From an uncultured Eubacteriales bacterium (GTDB lineage: Bacteria; Bacillota; Clostridia; Oscillospirales; CAG-272), in the NCBI GenBank assembly GCA_900554225.1, contig USGH01000104.1:1-8116 (forward strand): a stretch of DNA of 8,116 bases, written 5' to 3'. Positions 1-7,342 of this stretch are shown here, in pieces. Under the pieces are notes generated by a model. It saw only the letters and a list, made by a program, of their open reading frames with translations. It was not told where the DNA came from and searched no databases. The position numbers and the translations under genes were made by a program. Each line of letters starts with the position of its first letter. Positions within the stretch are counted from its first letter, which is position 1.

Positions 1-31
1 CGCGCAGCTTATCGAATGACAGAGACATGGC

Positions 32-1546
32 TCAGAGAAGAATGCAGATGAGTCCGCCGCTGCCTTCGTTGATTATCTTTTCGAGGGTTTCGGATATCTT
101 TGTGCGGGCGTCCTCCGGCATGTGGCTCAGCTTTGAGGTGAGTCCTTCGCTGACAAGCTCGTGAAGAGTCTTGCCGAACATATTCGATTCCCACACCCCC
201 TCCGGATCCGCCGCGTATTCGTCGGTGAGATAGCGGATCAGCTCACGGGATTGCTCCTCCGTACCCACAATGGGGGAAAACTCCGTCTCGATGTTCGTTT
301 TGATCATATGGATCGACGGCGCGGTTGCACGAATGCGGACTCCATACCCGCCGGATTGCTTGAGCAGCTCCGGTTCTGCAAGCGTCAGCTCTCCGCACTC
401 CGGCATGACGATCCCGTATCCCTTCTCCTCCACCTCCCGGATTGCCGCAGCGTATTTGTCATACTCCTTTTTCATATCGGACAACGACCGCAGCGCACAG
501 AGCAGTTCCGTCTCGTTCTTCATCGGGATATCCGTGATCGTCGAAAGGATGGCATAATACAGTGCGTCCGGCAAGGTCAGGCGGAGTGTGATTCTGCCGG
601 AACCGGGATCGATCTGTGCGGTGGTGAGCCGGATATCCTCCACACCGCCCTCCGCATAGGTGGAGACCGTCTGCCGCAGGGTATCCTCGGTATGGGACAG
701 CAGCGACTCGTTTACGCCGCCGAGCTTTTGTACCGGGACGATTGCATCTGCCAGACTCTTCGTCAATCCTTCCCGCAGCGGGTGACTGCCCTCAAGGATC
801 GTCATCCACATCGGCAGCTCGATCATCACCTCACGGAGCGGAAATTCGAGCAGTACCATTTCGAGAATGTGTGCGATGTCCTCGGCATTCAATTCCATAC
901 AGTTGACGAGCGCAACCGGAACACCGTATTTTTCCTCCAGCGACAGCGCGAGGTGCATTGCCTCCTCTGTTTCCGGATGGCTGGAATTCAGCACCACGGC
1001 AAACGGCTTTCCGATCTCGTTCAGTTCCGCTGCGATCCGCTCCTCCGCACCGACGTAATTGTCCCGCGGAATATCCCCGACCGTCCCGTCTGAGGTAACG
1101 AGCATCCCAATGGTGGCGTGCTCCGTGATGACCTTACGCGTCCCGGTCTCGGCAGCCTCCTCAAAGGGCAGCGGCTCTGCGGACCATGGCGTGTGCACCA
1201 TGCGCGTTTCCCCATTTTCGTCCGTTCCCAGTACCTCCGGGATGAGATACCCCACGCAGTCCACCATTTTCACCTTGAAGGACGCGTCCCCGGTACGGAT
1301 CGACACCGCTTCATCCGGGATGAATTTCGGCTCCGTGGTCATGATTGTCCGTCCGCCGGCACTCTGCGGAATCTCGTCCCGCGCGCGATTTTTCTCGAAC
1401 GGATCCGCAATGTTCGGGATCACCACCGACTCCATGAACCGGCGGATGAACGTGCTTTTGCCGCTGCGTACCGGACCGACCACACCGATGTAGATCTCGC
1501 CGCCGGTCCGCTTGGCAATGTTCTCGTAAATACCAGTACTATTCAT
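32..1546 (-). CDS. spoIVA: Stage IV sporulation protein A (SpoIVA), spore-coat morphogenetic ATPase
   Basis: The 504-residue product matches SpoIVA along its length as I remember the Bacillus subtilis protein (492 aa). In that family it is made in the mother cell, is anchored to the forespore by SpoVM, and uses ATP hydrolysis to polymerise into the basement layer of the spore coat. Visible here: an N-terminal P-loop domain with Walker A GPVRSGKST (residues 24-32, Lys30), the sensor threonine region IMTTEPKF (Thr70/Thr71), and a Walker B-like MVDCVGY (Asp96). The conserved C-terminal domain includes APSIHMIK (409-416), the FSPIVGTEEQS stretch (423-433) and the terminal INEGSGGL block. Numbering of the ATPase motifs equals that of B. 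subtilis up to Thr71; the extra length lies further on. The start at 1546 has a strong Shine-Dalgarno (GGGAGG, 6-nt spacer from GGAGG). A sigma-E-type promoter lies upstream. No truncation or frameshift is seen. Confidence 0.97.
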   Translation of the reverse strand: MNSTGIYENIAKRTGGEIYIGVVGPVRSGKSTFIRRFMESVVIPNIADPFEKNRARDEIPQSAGGRTIMTTEPKFIPDEAVSIRTGDASFKVKMVDCVGYLIPEVLGTDENGETRMVHTPWSAEPLPFEEAAETGTRKVITEHATIGMLVTSDGTVGDIPRDNYVGAEERIAAELNEIGKPFAVVLNSSHPETEEAMHLALSLEEKYGVPVALVNCMELNAEDIAHILEMVLLEFPLREVMIELPMWMTILEGSHPLREGLTKSLADAIVPVQKLGGVNESLLSHTEDTLRQTVSTYAEGGVEDIRLTTAQIDPGSGRITLRLTLPDALYYAILSTITDIPMKNETELLCALRSLSDMKKEYDKYAAAIREVEEKGYGIVMPECGELTLAEPELLKQSGGYGVRIRATAPSIHMIKTNIETEFSPIVGTEEQSRELIRYLTDEYAADPEGVWESNMFGKTLHELVSEGLTSKLSHMPEDARTKISETLEKIINEGSGGLICILL

Positions 1547-1635
1547 AAAAATCCTCCCGTGCGCTTCACATACGCCTTGTCTGTCCTACTGTATGCGGCA
1601 GAACGGCAGTATATGAGGGATACGGGAGGATCTTT
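1547..1635 (-). promoter_or_regulatory. Inverted repeat that sequesters the spoIVA ribosome binding site in read-through RNA (candidate gate or terminator)
   Basis: Seen directly: two 14-nt arms at 1622-1635 and 1547-1560 can pair in minus-strand RNA. They form ten Watson-Crick pairs (ATCCTCCCGT with ACGGGAGGAT), then one G-U and three A-U pairs, closing a 61-nt loop. The downstream arm contains the whole spoIVA Shine-Dalgarno (GGAGG at 1553-1557) and the spacer up to the ATG. A second helix inside the loop, 1591-1597 with 1567-1573 (seven pairs, one G-U), could compact the structure. The sigma-E promoter lies within the loop, so RNA started there lacks the upstream arm. The run of U after the 3' arm, and a T run beyond the other arm on the plus strand, also allow a bidirectional terminator reading. 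The function is inferred. Confidence 0.55.
1588..1616 (-). promoter_or_regulatory. Sigma-E-type sporulation promoter of spoIVA
   Basis: On the minus strand the -35 element TCATATA (1616-1610) is followed by exactly 14 bp and then the -10 element CATACAGT (1595-1588). The B. subtilis sigma-E consensus is roughly KMATATT, 14-15 bp, CATACA-T, so only one position of the -35 and at most one of the -10 deviate. The predicted start is near 1580, giving a leader of about 35 nt before the spoIVA ATG at 1546. In B. subtilis spoIVA belongs to the sigma-E mother-cell regulon, which fits both the gene and the motif. Confidence 0.85.
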
Positions 1636-1657
1636 TTCTCTGCGACTACGGGGTGGA

Positions 1658-4600
1658 TCAGAAGAGGGAGAGCTGATTCGTTTTTGAGATGCCCTGCAAT
1701 GCGCCGTTGCGGTCTAAGATTTCCAGCACCGTTTTCGACATTTTGGAGTCGTTCTGGAGCTGTTCGATCGAGTAGATCTCATGTGCGTCACGGGCTGCCA
1801 TGATGTTTTCCGCCGCGGTTTGTCCAAGCCCCGGCAGCGAGGTGAACGGCAGACGGATCTTTCCGTTCTCCGGCAGATACTTTGTGGCATGCGATTTGCG
1901 GACATCGACGGGCAGAAATTCGTATCCACGCTGGTAATACTCATTGACCAGCATCAGTGCGTCTGCGACATCGGCTTCCTTCTGGCTGATTTCGTTCTTC
2001 CGGCGGTTCAGATCGGTCAGAACCTCCTTGACGTGATCCTTGCCGCCCATGACGATCTCGCCGTCAAAACCATCGGGTGCCGCAGAAAAATACGCTGCAT
2101 AGAAGGCGACGGGATAGTAGATTTTGTACCACATCAGCCGGATCGCGTCGATGACATAGGCGGCGGCGTGCGCTTTCGGGAACATATAGCGGATCTTTTG
2201 CAGCGAATCGATATACCACTGCGGCACATCGTTTTCGAGCATCGCCTTGACCATATCCTCCGGAATCGCAACCCCCTTTTTATTCTTCCGCACGAACTCC
2301 ATGATCTTGAACGACAGACTCTTTTCCATGTGATACTTATGGATGAGGGTCATCATAATGTCGTCACGACACCCGATTACGTCGGAAATCGTGCAGATTT
2401 TGTTGTTGATCAGATCCTGCGCGTTGCCAAGCCAGCATCCCGTACCATGCGTCAGACCGGAAATCTGGAGTAAGTCCGTGAAATTTTTCGGCTGCGCGTC
2501 CATGAGAACCCCGCGGATGAACCGAGTGCCCATCTCGGGTAAGCCCAATGTAGCGGTCTTGCTGTCGATCTGCTCCGGTGTCACACCGATCGGTTCTGTA
2601 GAGGTGAAGCTCTGATAGACCGCCGGATCGCTCATCGGTACGTCGAGAACGCTGGTGCCGGAATACTCCTCCAACCGTTTGTACTTTGTCGGAATATCGT
2701 GACCGAGGATGTCGAGCTTCAGGATCGTGTCGTGCAGGTATTTGAACTCGAAATGGGTCGTGATGATGTCGGAATTCGGATCGTCTGCCGGGTGCTGCAC
2801 CGGGGAGAAGTCGTAGATTTCGTATTCGCGCGGCACGACGATGATGCCGCCGGGATGCTGACCTGTCGTGCGCTTGACGCCGAGACAGCCGGACACCAGC
2901 CGGTCGATTTCCGCACGGTTGACGGAGATACCCTTGTCCTCCAGATAGTGGATCGCAAAGCCGTATGCCGTTTTGTCCGCAAGGGTGCCGATCGTACCTG
3001 CCTTGAACGCCTTGCCGTGACCGAACAGCACCTCTGTGAATCGATGTGCGTCGCCCTGTACATCGCCGGAGAAGTTCAGGTCGATATCCGGCGTTTTGTC
3101 GCCCTTGAACCCAAGGAAGGTCTCAAACGGAATATCGTGACCGTCCTGCGCAAGGCGGGTACCGCAATTCGGGCAGTCCTTCGGCGGCATATCGAAGCCG
3201 GAACCCCACTCCTCCCCCTCGTGAAATTCCGTATAGCGGCATTTCGGACAGCGGTAATGCGGCGGCAGTGGATTGACTCGGGTGATGCCTGCCATTGTCG
3301 CCGCAAAGGAGGAACCGACCGATCCGCGGGAGCCGACCTGATAGCCCTTGCTCTCGCTGTTTTCCACGAGCTTGCGGGCAATAATGTACATGATCGCAAA
3401 GCCGTTTTTGATGATGGAATCCAGCTCCCTCTCCAAGCGGGCAGACACGATCTCCGGCAGCGGATCGCCGTACAGTTCTTTCGCGAGCGCATGACACTTG
3501 GTGGTCAATTCCTCCTCGGCTCCATCGATGTGCGGCGGATAGTTTCCCTCCGGAATCGGCCGGACCACCTCGATCATATCGGCGATCTTGTTCGGATTCG
3601 TGATGACGACCTCGCGCGCCACATCCTCACCAAGATACGCAAATTCTTCCAGCATCTCCTCTGTCGTGCGGTAAAAGAGCTTCGTTTCTCGATCGGCATC
3701 CTTGAATTTCAGACCGGACAGGATGATCCGCCGATAGATCTCATCCTCCGGATTGAGATAGTGCGCGTCGCAGGTGGCACAGACCGGTTTGCCGCATTTC
3801 CGTCCAAGCTCCACGACCCGCCGATTGAGCTGCCGCAGCTCCTCCTCATCCTTGACCATCCCCTGCTCCAGCATGAAGGAATTGTTGCAGATCGGCTGAA
3901 TCTCCAGGTAGTCATAGAAATTGGCGATCTCCATAAGCTCCGATTCCGGTCTTCCCTCTCGGATGGCGGTAAACAGCTCCCCGGCTTCACAGGCGGATCC
4001 GAGAATAAGTCCCTCCCGCAGCTCCTCCAGTCTTGTCCGCGGAATTCTCGGATTGCGGCGGTAGTATTTGAGATACGAATCGGACACGAGCCGATAGAGA
4101 TTTTTCATCCCGGTCTGGTTCTTCACGAGGATGATCTGGTGATACGTTTTCAGCTTCAGCGGATCCGCCTTTTCGCTCATGGCATAGCTCATTCTGCCGA
4201 TGTCGGATATGCCTTCTTCCTCCAGGCGGCGGAGCATACAGAAGAAGATCTGTGCGAGCATTTCCGCGTCGTCGGAGGCACGGTGGTGGTTGAAATCGCC
4301 AAGGTCGTAGTGCTTTGCCAGTGTATCGAGCTTATGGTTTTTGAGATCCGGGTTCATGTACCGGGACATAGCGACGGTATCGAGGTACGGATTGTCAAAC
4401 GGCAGACCGCATTGCTCCGCCGCCGCACGAATAAAACCTGTATCGAACACGGCATTGTGTGCCACGAGGAGCCTGTCCCCAATAAAGTTGAAAAAGTCCG
4501 GCAGCACTTCGGCAATCGGCGGCGCATCGGCTACCATTTCGTCCGTGATACCGGTCAGCTCCACGATGTTTTTCGGGATCGGTACACCTGGATTGACAAA

Positions 4601-6094
4601 GCGGTTGTACCGTTCCAGAATCTCGCCGTCCTTCACACGCACCGCACCGATCTCCGTGATCTTGCAGCTGACCGCGGACAGACCGGTCGTCTCAATATCG
4701 AATACAATAAACTCATCATGGAACGACACATCCTCTCCGCGATACGCCGCCCGGAAAGTATCGTCCACGTAATATGCCTCCACGCCGTAGAGGACCTTGA
4801 TCTCGTTCTTTAAGCCTTCCGCAGTCAGCATGGCTACGGGGAACGATTGCAGGTTGCCGTGGTCCGTGATCGCCACTGCCTTGTGTCCCCAGCGGTGTGC
4901 CGTTTTGACGACCTCATCTGCCTTTGTGATCGCATCCATGGCAGACATACACGTGTGCAGATGGAGCTCAACCCGTTTTTCCGGCGCGTTGTCCATCCGC
5001 AGCACCGGCTTGACCTGTTGGATGTCCGTGTACTGCATATAGAGTTCGCCATCAAAGTTGTCCTTTTTGATCGTACCGCGCACTGCGTATCGTTTGCCTT
5101 TGCCCCAGAGTCCCATGGTTTCCTCGGTCTGTTCGATCGGCACGGTTACCTTGATGTATAGGGATGCTTCCCGGTCGGTGACGGAAATGGTGATGACCGT
5201 TTTGTCCCCCTTGCGCGTGTCCTTGTTCTGGATGTCGAACACTTCACACAGAATCACGGCGTTTCGCATGGTGCCTTTGATCGCACGGAGCGGAATGGCA
5301 TTTTCGCAGGAGAAGGCTTCGCCAAACACCACATTCGGCTCCCGCACATCAAAGGTGTATTTCCCGGCGCGCAGGATCCCGTCGTCCACGATCTCTACGG
5401 TATCAGATCCGTCAAAGAGAGACGCCACGCGCGGGAGGGTCGGCTTTTCCTCCACGGATACCGTTTTTTCGCCCATTTCCTGCCGTTTTGCCGCTTCTTC
5501 CTCCAACCGTTTTGCCTCCTCCAAAATGAGCGCGGACTGGGAACGGAGACTCTCGAGCTGTCCCTGCATATAGCTCTGGTATTCGCTCTGGGCATCGGCG
5601 GATTGGCACACCGTAACGGGACAGGACATTCCGAATTCGCTGTGGAGGATCCCGGAAATCACATCCCCGGTCCGCGCCAGATCGAGCAGAGAGATACCGC
5701 CATGCGTAAACGGGATTTCGATGAACAGCTTCTTCGGATCCTCCTCCCATCGCAGCGAATAGCGATTGAAAAAGCCGTTGATCACCACGCCGACTCTTGC
5801 CGCTTCCGCGAGAATCTCCGGCACATATGCGTCCGAGAACAGATTCTCCGCGTAGTGCGTGAAAATGCGGATCTGCACCAGCTCATAGGTCTGGGCAATC
5901 GCCGCCTCCAGCTCGTATATGTCCTTTTTCCGATACAGCTTCGGCAGATGGCAATGGACCTCCATCATGCGCCGTTCTCTGTCCAAACGCACCGTGATGT
6001 CGCTTGCTTCGTCGAAAAATTCCTTCTGTATGCCAAGCGGGATCATGCGCTTGAAGATCTCTCCCAGTTTCCGCTCTTTCTTCTGTTCACTCAT
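1658..6094 (-). CDS. polC: DNA polymerase III PolC-type alpha subunit with 3'-5' exonuclease
   Basis: The 1478-residue protein is the replicative polymerase of low-GC Gram-positive type, slightly longer than B. subtilis PolC (about 1437 aa). Order of parts: N-terminal domain (1-170), a charged probable coiled coil (176-208), an OB-fold-like region (about 243-365), and a PHP domain beginning VELHLHT (375-381) with ITDHG (409-413). A DnaQ-like exonuclease is inserted in the PHP domain, with DIETTG (Asp466, Glu468), AHNAVFD (Asp551) and HRASDDAE (His604, Asp609). The polymerase core follows: GSRGSVGSS (921-929), a four-cysteine zinc site (949, 952, 974, 977), PDIDLNFSG with Asp1003/Asp1005, and LKLDILGHD with Asp1128. 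Near the C-terminus are a helix-hairpin-helix-like segment (1414-1436) and a terminal QLSLF sliding-clamp motif. The ATG at 6094 overlaps the ispG end by 8 bp and has AAAGGA upstream (8-nt spacer from AGGA), suggesting translational coupling. All catalytic residues appear intact. Confidence 0.98.
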   Translation of the reverse strand: MSEQKKERKLGEIFKRMIPLGIQKEFFDEASDITVRLDRERRMMEVHCHLPKLYRKKDIYELEAAIAQTYELVQIRIFTHYAENLFSDAYVPEILAEAARVGVVINGFFNRYSLRWEEDPKKLFIEIPFTHGGISLLDLARTGDVISGILHSEFGMSCPVTVCQSADAQSEYQSYMQGQLESLRSQSALILEEAKRLEEEAAKRQEMGEKTVSVEEKPTLPRVASLFDGSDTVEIVDDGILRAGKYTFDVREPNVVFGEAFSCENAIPLRAIKGTMRNAVILCEVFDIQNKDTRKGDKTVITISVTDREASLYIKVTVPIEQTEETMGLWGKGKRYAVRGTIKKDNFDGELYMQYTDIQQVKPVLRMDNAPEKRVELHLHTCMSAMDAITKADEVVKTAHRWGHKAVAITDHGNLQSFPVAMLTAEGLKNEIKVLYGVEAYYVDDTFRAAYRGEDVSFHDEFIVFDIETTGLSAVSCKITEIGAVRVKDGEILERYNRFVNPGVPIPKNIVELTGITDEMVADAPPIAEVLPDFFNFIGDRLLVAHNAVFDTGFIRAAAEQCGLPFDNPYLDTVAMSRYMNPDLKNHKLDTLAKHYDLGDFNHHRASDDAEMLAQIFFCMLRRLEEEGISDIGRMSYAMSEKADPLKLKTYHQIILVKNQTGMKNLYRLVSDSYLKYYRRNPRIPRTRLEELREGLILGSACEAGELFTAIREGRPESELMEIANFYDYLEIQPICNNSFMLEQGMVKDEEELRQLNRRVVELGRKCGKPVCATCDAHYLNPEDEIYRRIILSGLKFKDADRETKLFYRTTEEMLEEFAYLGEDVAREVVITNPNKIADMIEVVRPIPEGNYPPHIDGAEEELTTKCHALAKELYGDPLPEIVSARLERELDSIIKNGFAIMYIIARKLVENSESKGYQVGSRGSVGSSFAATMAGITRVNPLPPHYRCPKCRYTEFHEGEEWGSGFDMPPKDCPNCGTRLAQDGHDIPFETFLGFKGDKTPDIDLNFSGDVQGDAHRFTEVLFGHGKAFKAGTIGTLADKTAYGFAIHYLEDKGISVNRAEIDRLVSGCLGVKRTTGQHPGGIIVVPREYEIYDFSPVQHPADDPNSDIITTHFEFKYLHDTILKLDILGHDIPTKYKRLEEYSGTSVLDVPMSDPAVYQSFTSTEPIGVTPEQIDSKTATLGLPEMGTRFIRGVLMDAQPKNFTDLLQISGLTHGTGCWLGNAQDLINNKICTISDVIGCRDDIMMTLIHKYHMEKSLSFKIMEFVRKNKKGVAIPEDMVKAMLENDVPQWYIDSLQKIRYMFPKAHAAAYVIDAIRLMWYKIYYPVAFYAAYFSAAPDGFDGEIVMGGKDHVKEVLTDLNRRKNEISQKEADVADALMLVNEYYQRGYEFLPVDVRKSHATKYLPENGKIRLPFTSLPGLGQTAAENIMAARDAHEIYSIEQLQNDSKMSKTVLEILDRNGALQGISKTNQLSLF

Positions 6095-7175
6095 TCCGAT
6101 TGTCCTTTGCGATCTCTTCTTCTATCATAGCCGTCAATGTGTCGATCAGTCTGTCCTCAGGTACCTTGCAGACGATCTCACCATGCCGGAATACGATCCC
6201 GCAGCCATCGCCGCCCGCAATACCAAAATCCGCCTCGCGCGCCTCTCCCGGACCGTTGACGACACAGCCCATGATCGCCACATGGAAGGTTCTGCCGTGC
6301 GTATCGATCGCGGACAGCCGTTTTTTACATGCGTCGTGGAGGGCGATCAGTCCAATGGCGGTCCTTCCGCAGGTGGGGCAGGAAATCACATCGATCCCGC
6401 CTTTTTCGTACAATCCGAGACTTTGCAGGATCTCCCGTGCCGCACGCACCTCCTCCCGTACATCGGCGGTCAGAGATACGCGTATGGTATCGCCGATCCC
6501 TTCCGCAAGAAGCGAGCCGATTCCAATGGCGTTTTTGACCAATCCCGAATAGGCGTCACCCGCTTCTGTTACACCGAGATGGAGCGGATATTCGCTTTCT
6601 CTGGCGACAATCCGACAGGCGGCGATCATTTTGTGGACAGAGGAGGATTTGATCGACAGAACAATATCGGAATAGCCGTAGTTTTCCAGCTCCTCCGCTT
6701 GGGTCAATGCCGATTCCGCCAATGCCTCCGCCGTGGGAGAACCGTATTTTGCAAGCAGCTTTTTGTCCAGAGAACCGCTGTTGACCCCGATGCGGATGGG
6801 AATCCCGGCCGTCTTACAGGCACGTGCAACCGCCTCCACCTTCCATGGCGCGCCGATATTGCCGGGATTAATCCGGATCTTATCGGCTCCGCAGCGCAGT
6901 GCGGTCAATGCGATCTTGTAATCGAAATGGATGTCGGCGACGAGCGGCAGGGTGATCCCGGCTTTCTTCGCATAGGTGAAGATCTGCGCATCCTCCTCTC
7001 GCGGCACCGCCATGCGCACAATATCGCATCCCGCCTTCTCCAGGGCGCGGATCTGTGCGACTGTACCATCGAAATCGGCAGCCGGACAGTTGGTCATGGA
7101 TTGAATGGTGATGGGTGCGTCTCCGCCGATCGTTCGATTGCCGACCGGAATGGCGCGGGTTAGTCTGCGGTACAT
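6087..7175 (-). CDS. ispG: 4-hydroxy-3-methylbut-2-en-1-yl diphosphate synthase (IspG/GcpE)
   Basis: The 362-residue cytosolic iron-sulfur enzyme converts methylerythritol cyclodiphosphate to HMBPP, the penultimate step of the MEP isoprenoid pathway. Visible motifs: the N-terminal start of the TIM barrel with TIQSMTNC (23-30), VADIHFD (79-85), KIRINPGNIG (99-108), then the C-terminal cluster domain with SCPTCGRT (Cys266, Cys269) and MGCVVNGPGEA (Cys304, Glu311). These are the three cysteines and one glutamate known to hold the [4Fe-4S] cluster. Length is normal (E. coli 372). The frame stays open upstream to an ATG at 7316. The start at 7175 is preferred because homology begins there, AGGAG lies 6 nt upstream (7182-7186), and a promoter at 7209-7237 rules out longer forms. 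The 3' end overlaps polC, so the two probably form an operon. Confidence 0.97.
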   Translation of the reverse strand: MYRRLTRAIPVGNRTIGGDAPITIQSMTNCPAADFDGTVAQIRALEKAGCDIVRMAVPREEDAQIFTYAKKAGITLPLVADIHFDYKIALTALRCGADKIRINPGNIGAPWKVEAVARACKTAGIPIRIGVNSGSLDKKLLAKYGSPTAEALAESALTQAEELENYGYSDIVLSIKSSSVHKMIAACRIVARESEYPLHLGVTEAGDAYSGLVKNAIGIGSLLAEGIGDTIRVSLTADVREEVRAAREILQSLGLYEKGGIDVISCPTCGRTAIGLIALHDACKKRLSAIDTHGRTFHVAIMGCVVNGPGEAREADFGIAGGDGCGIVFRHGEIVCKVPEDRLIDTLTAMIEEEIAKDNRNE

Positions 7176-7181
7176 GATACT

Positions 7182-7186
7182 CTCCT
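7182..7186 (-). promoter_or_regulatory. Ribosome binding site that fixes the ispG start
   Basis: On the minus strand AGGAG lies 6 nt before the ATG at 7175. The in-frame ATG at 7199 has no Shine-Dalgarno and would sit only a few bases from the predicted transcript start. The ATG at 7316 falls inside the rseP terminator. The site therefore selects 7175. Confidence 0.85.
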
Positions 7187-7208
7187 GCAACAATAACATT
7201 TTCCTTAT

Positions 7209-7237
7209 ATTATAGCATGAACGCCCCGAAAAGGAAA
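7209..7237 (-). promoter_or_regulatory. Housekeeping (sigma-A-type) extended -10 promoter for ispG-polC
   Basis: Minus-strand TGCTATAAT (7217-7209) is a perfect extended -10 element (TGn followed by TATAAT). Seventeen bases further upstream is a poor -35 candidate, TTTCCT (7237-7232, three of six matches to TTGACA), which is typical where an extended -10 compensates. The start is expected near 7202, giving a leader of about 27 nt ending in the ispG Shine-Dalgarno. It sits in an AT-rich patch between a terminator and ispG, so it probably drives the ispG-polC unit independently of rseP. Confidence 0.75.
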
Positions 7238-7291
7238 GATGAGAGAAGTGAATTTTTCGCGAAATCCTTCGCATACACGGCAATCCTGTCT

Positions 7292-7333
7292 GAAAACGAA
7301 AAAGACAGACTTCCATGTATAGAAATCTGTCTT
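7292..7333 (-). terminator. Rho-independent terminator after rseP
   Basis: In minus-strand RNA the arm 7333-7322 (AAGACAGATTTC) pairs with 7313-7302 (GAAGTCTGTCTT). This gives eleven pairs and one mismatch around an 8-nt loop, followed by a U-rich tract with the pattern TTTTTCGTTTTC, part of which overlaps the arm end. The hairpin begins 10 nt after the rseP stop codon. The plus-strand side has no T tract, so it appears to act in one direction. The stem is AU-rich, so its efficiency is uncertain. Confidence 0.82.
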
Positions 7334-7342
7334 ATCGATACG

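Noticed and set aside
1..28. Possible start of a further minus-strand gene (ATG at 28, reading MSLSFDKLR to the window edge)
   Set aside because: Only nine codons are visible, there is no clear Shine-Dalgarno within 15 nt, and no homology can be judged. It remains possible if the next gene is tightly spaced after spoIVA.
161..1093. Open frame of 310 codons on the plus strand opposite spoIVA
   Set aside because: It is antisense to a conserved gene and its composition (many Arg, His, Gln, Leu) is that of a shadow frame.
2699..4813. Very long open frame (704 codons) on the plus strand opposite polC
   Set aside because: It lies entirely antisense to polC, whose domains and catalytic motifs are intact. 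The predicted product is rich in Arg, His, Asp and Ile with no recognisable domain, as expected from the reverse complement of a GC-biased gene. No credible Shine-Dalgarno or promoter was seen.
5919..7163. Open frame of 414 codons on the plus strand spanning the polC start and ispG
   Set aside because: It crosses two well supported minus-strand genes and shows no family motif; it is a shadow frame.
7176..7316. N-terminal extension of ispG to the ATG at 7316
   Set aside because: The extra residues are not part of the IspG family, overlap the rseP terminator and the extended -10 promoter, and the ATG at 7175 has a good Shine-Dalgarno.
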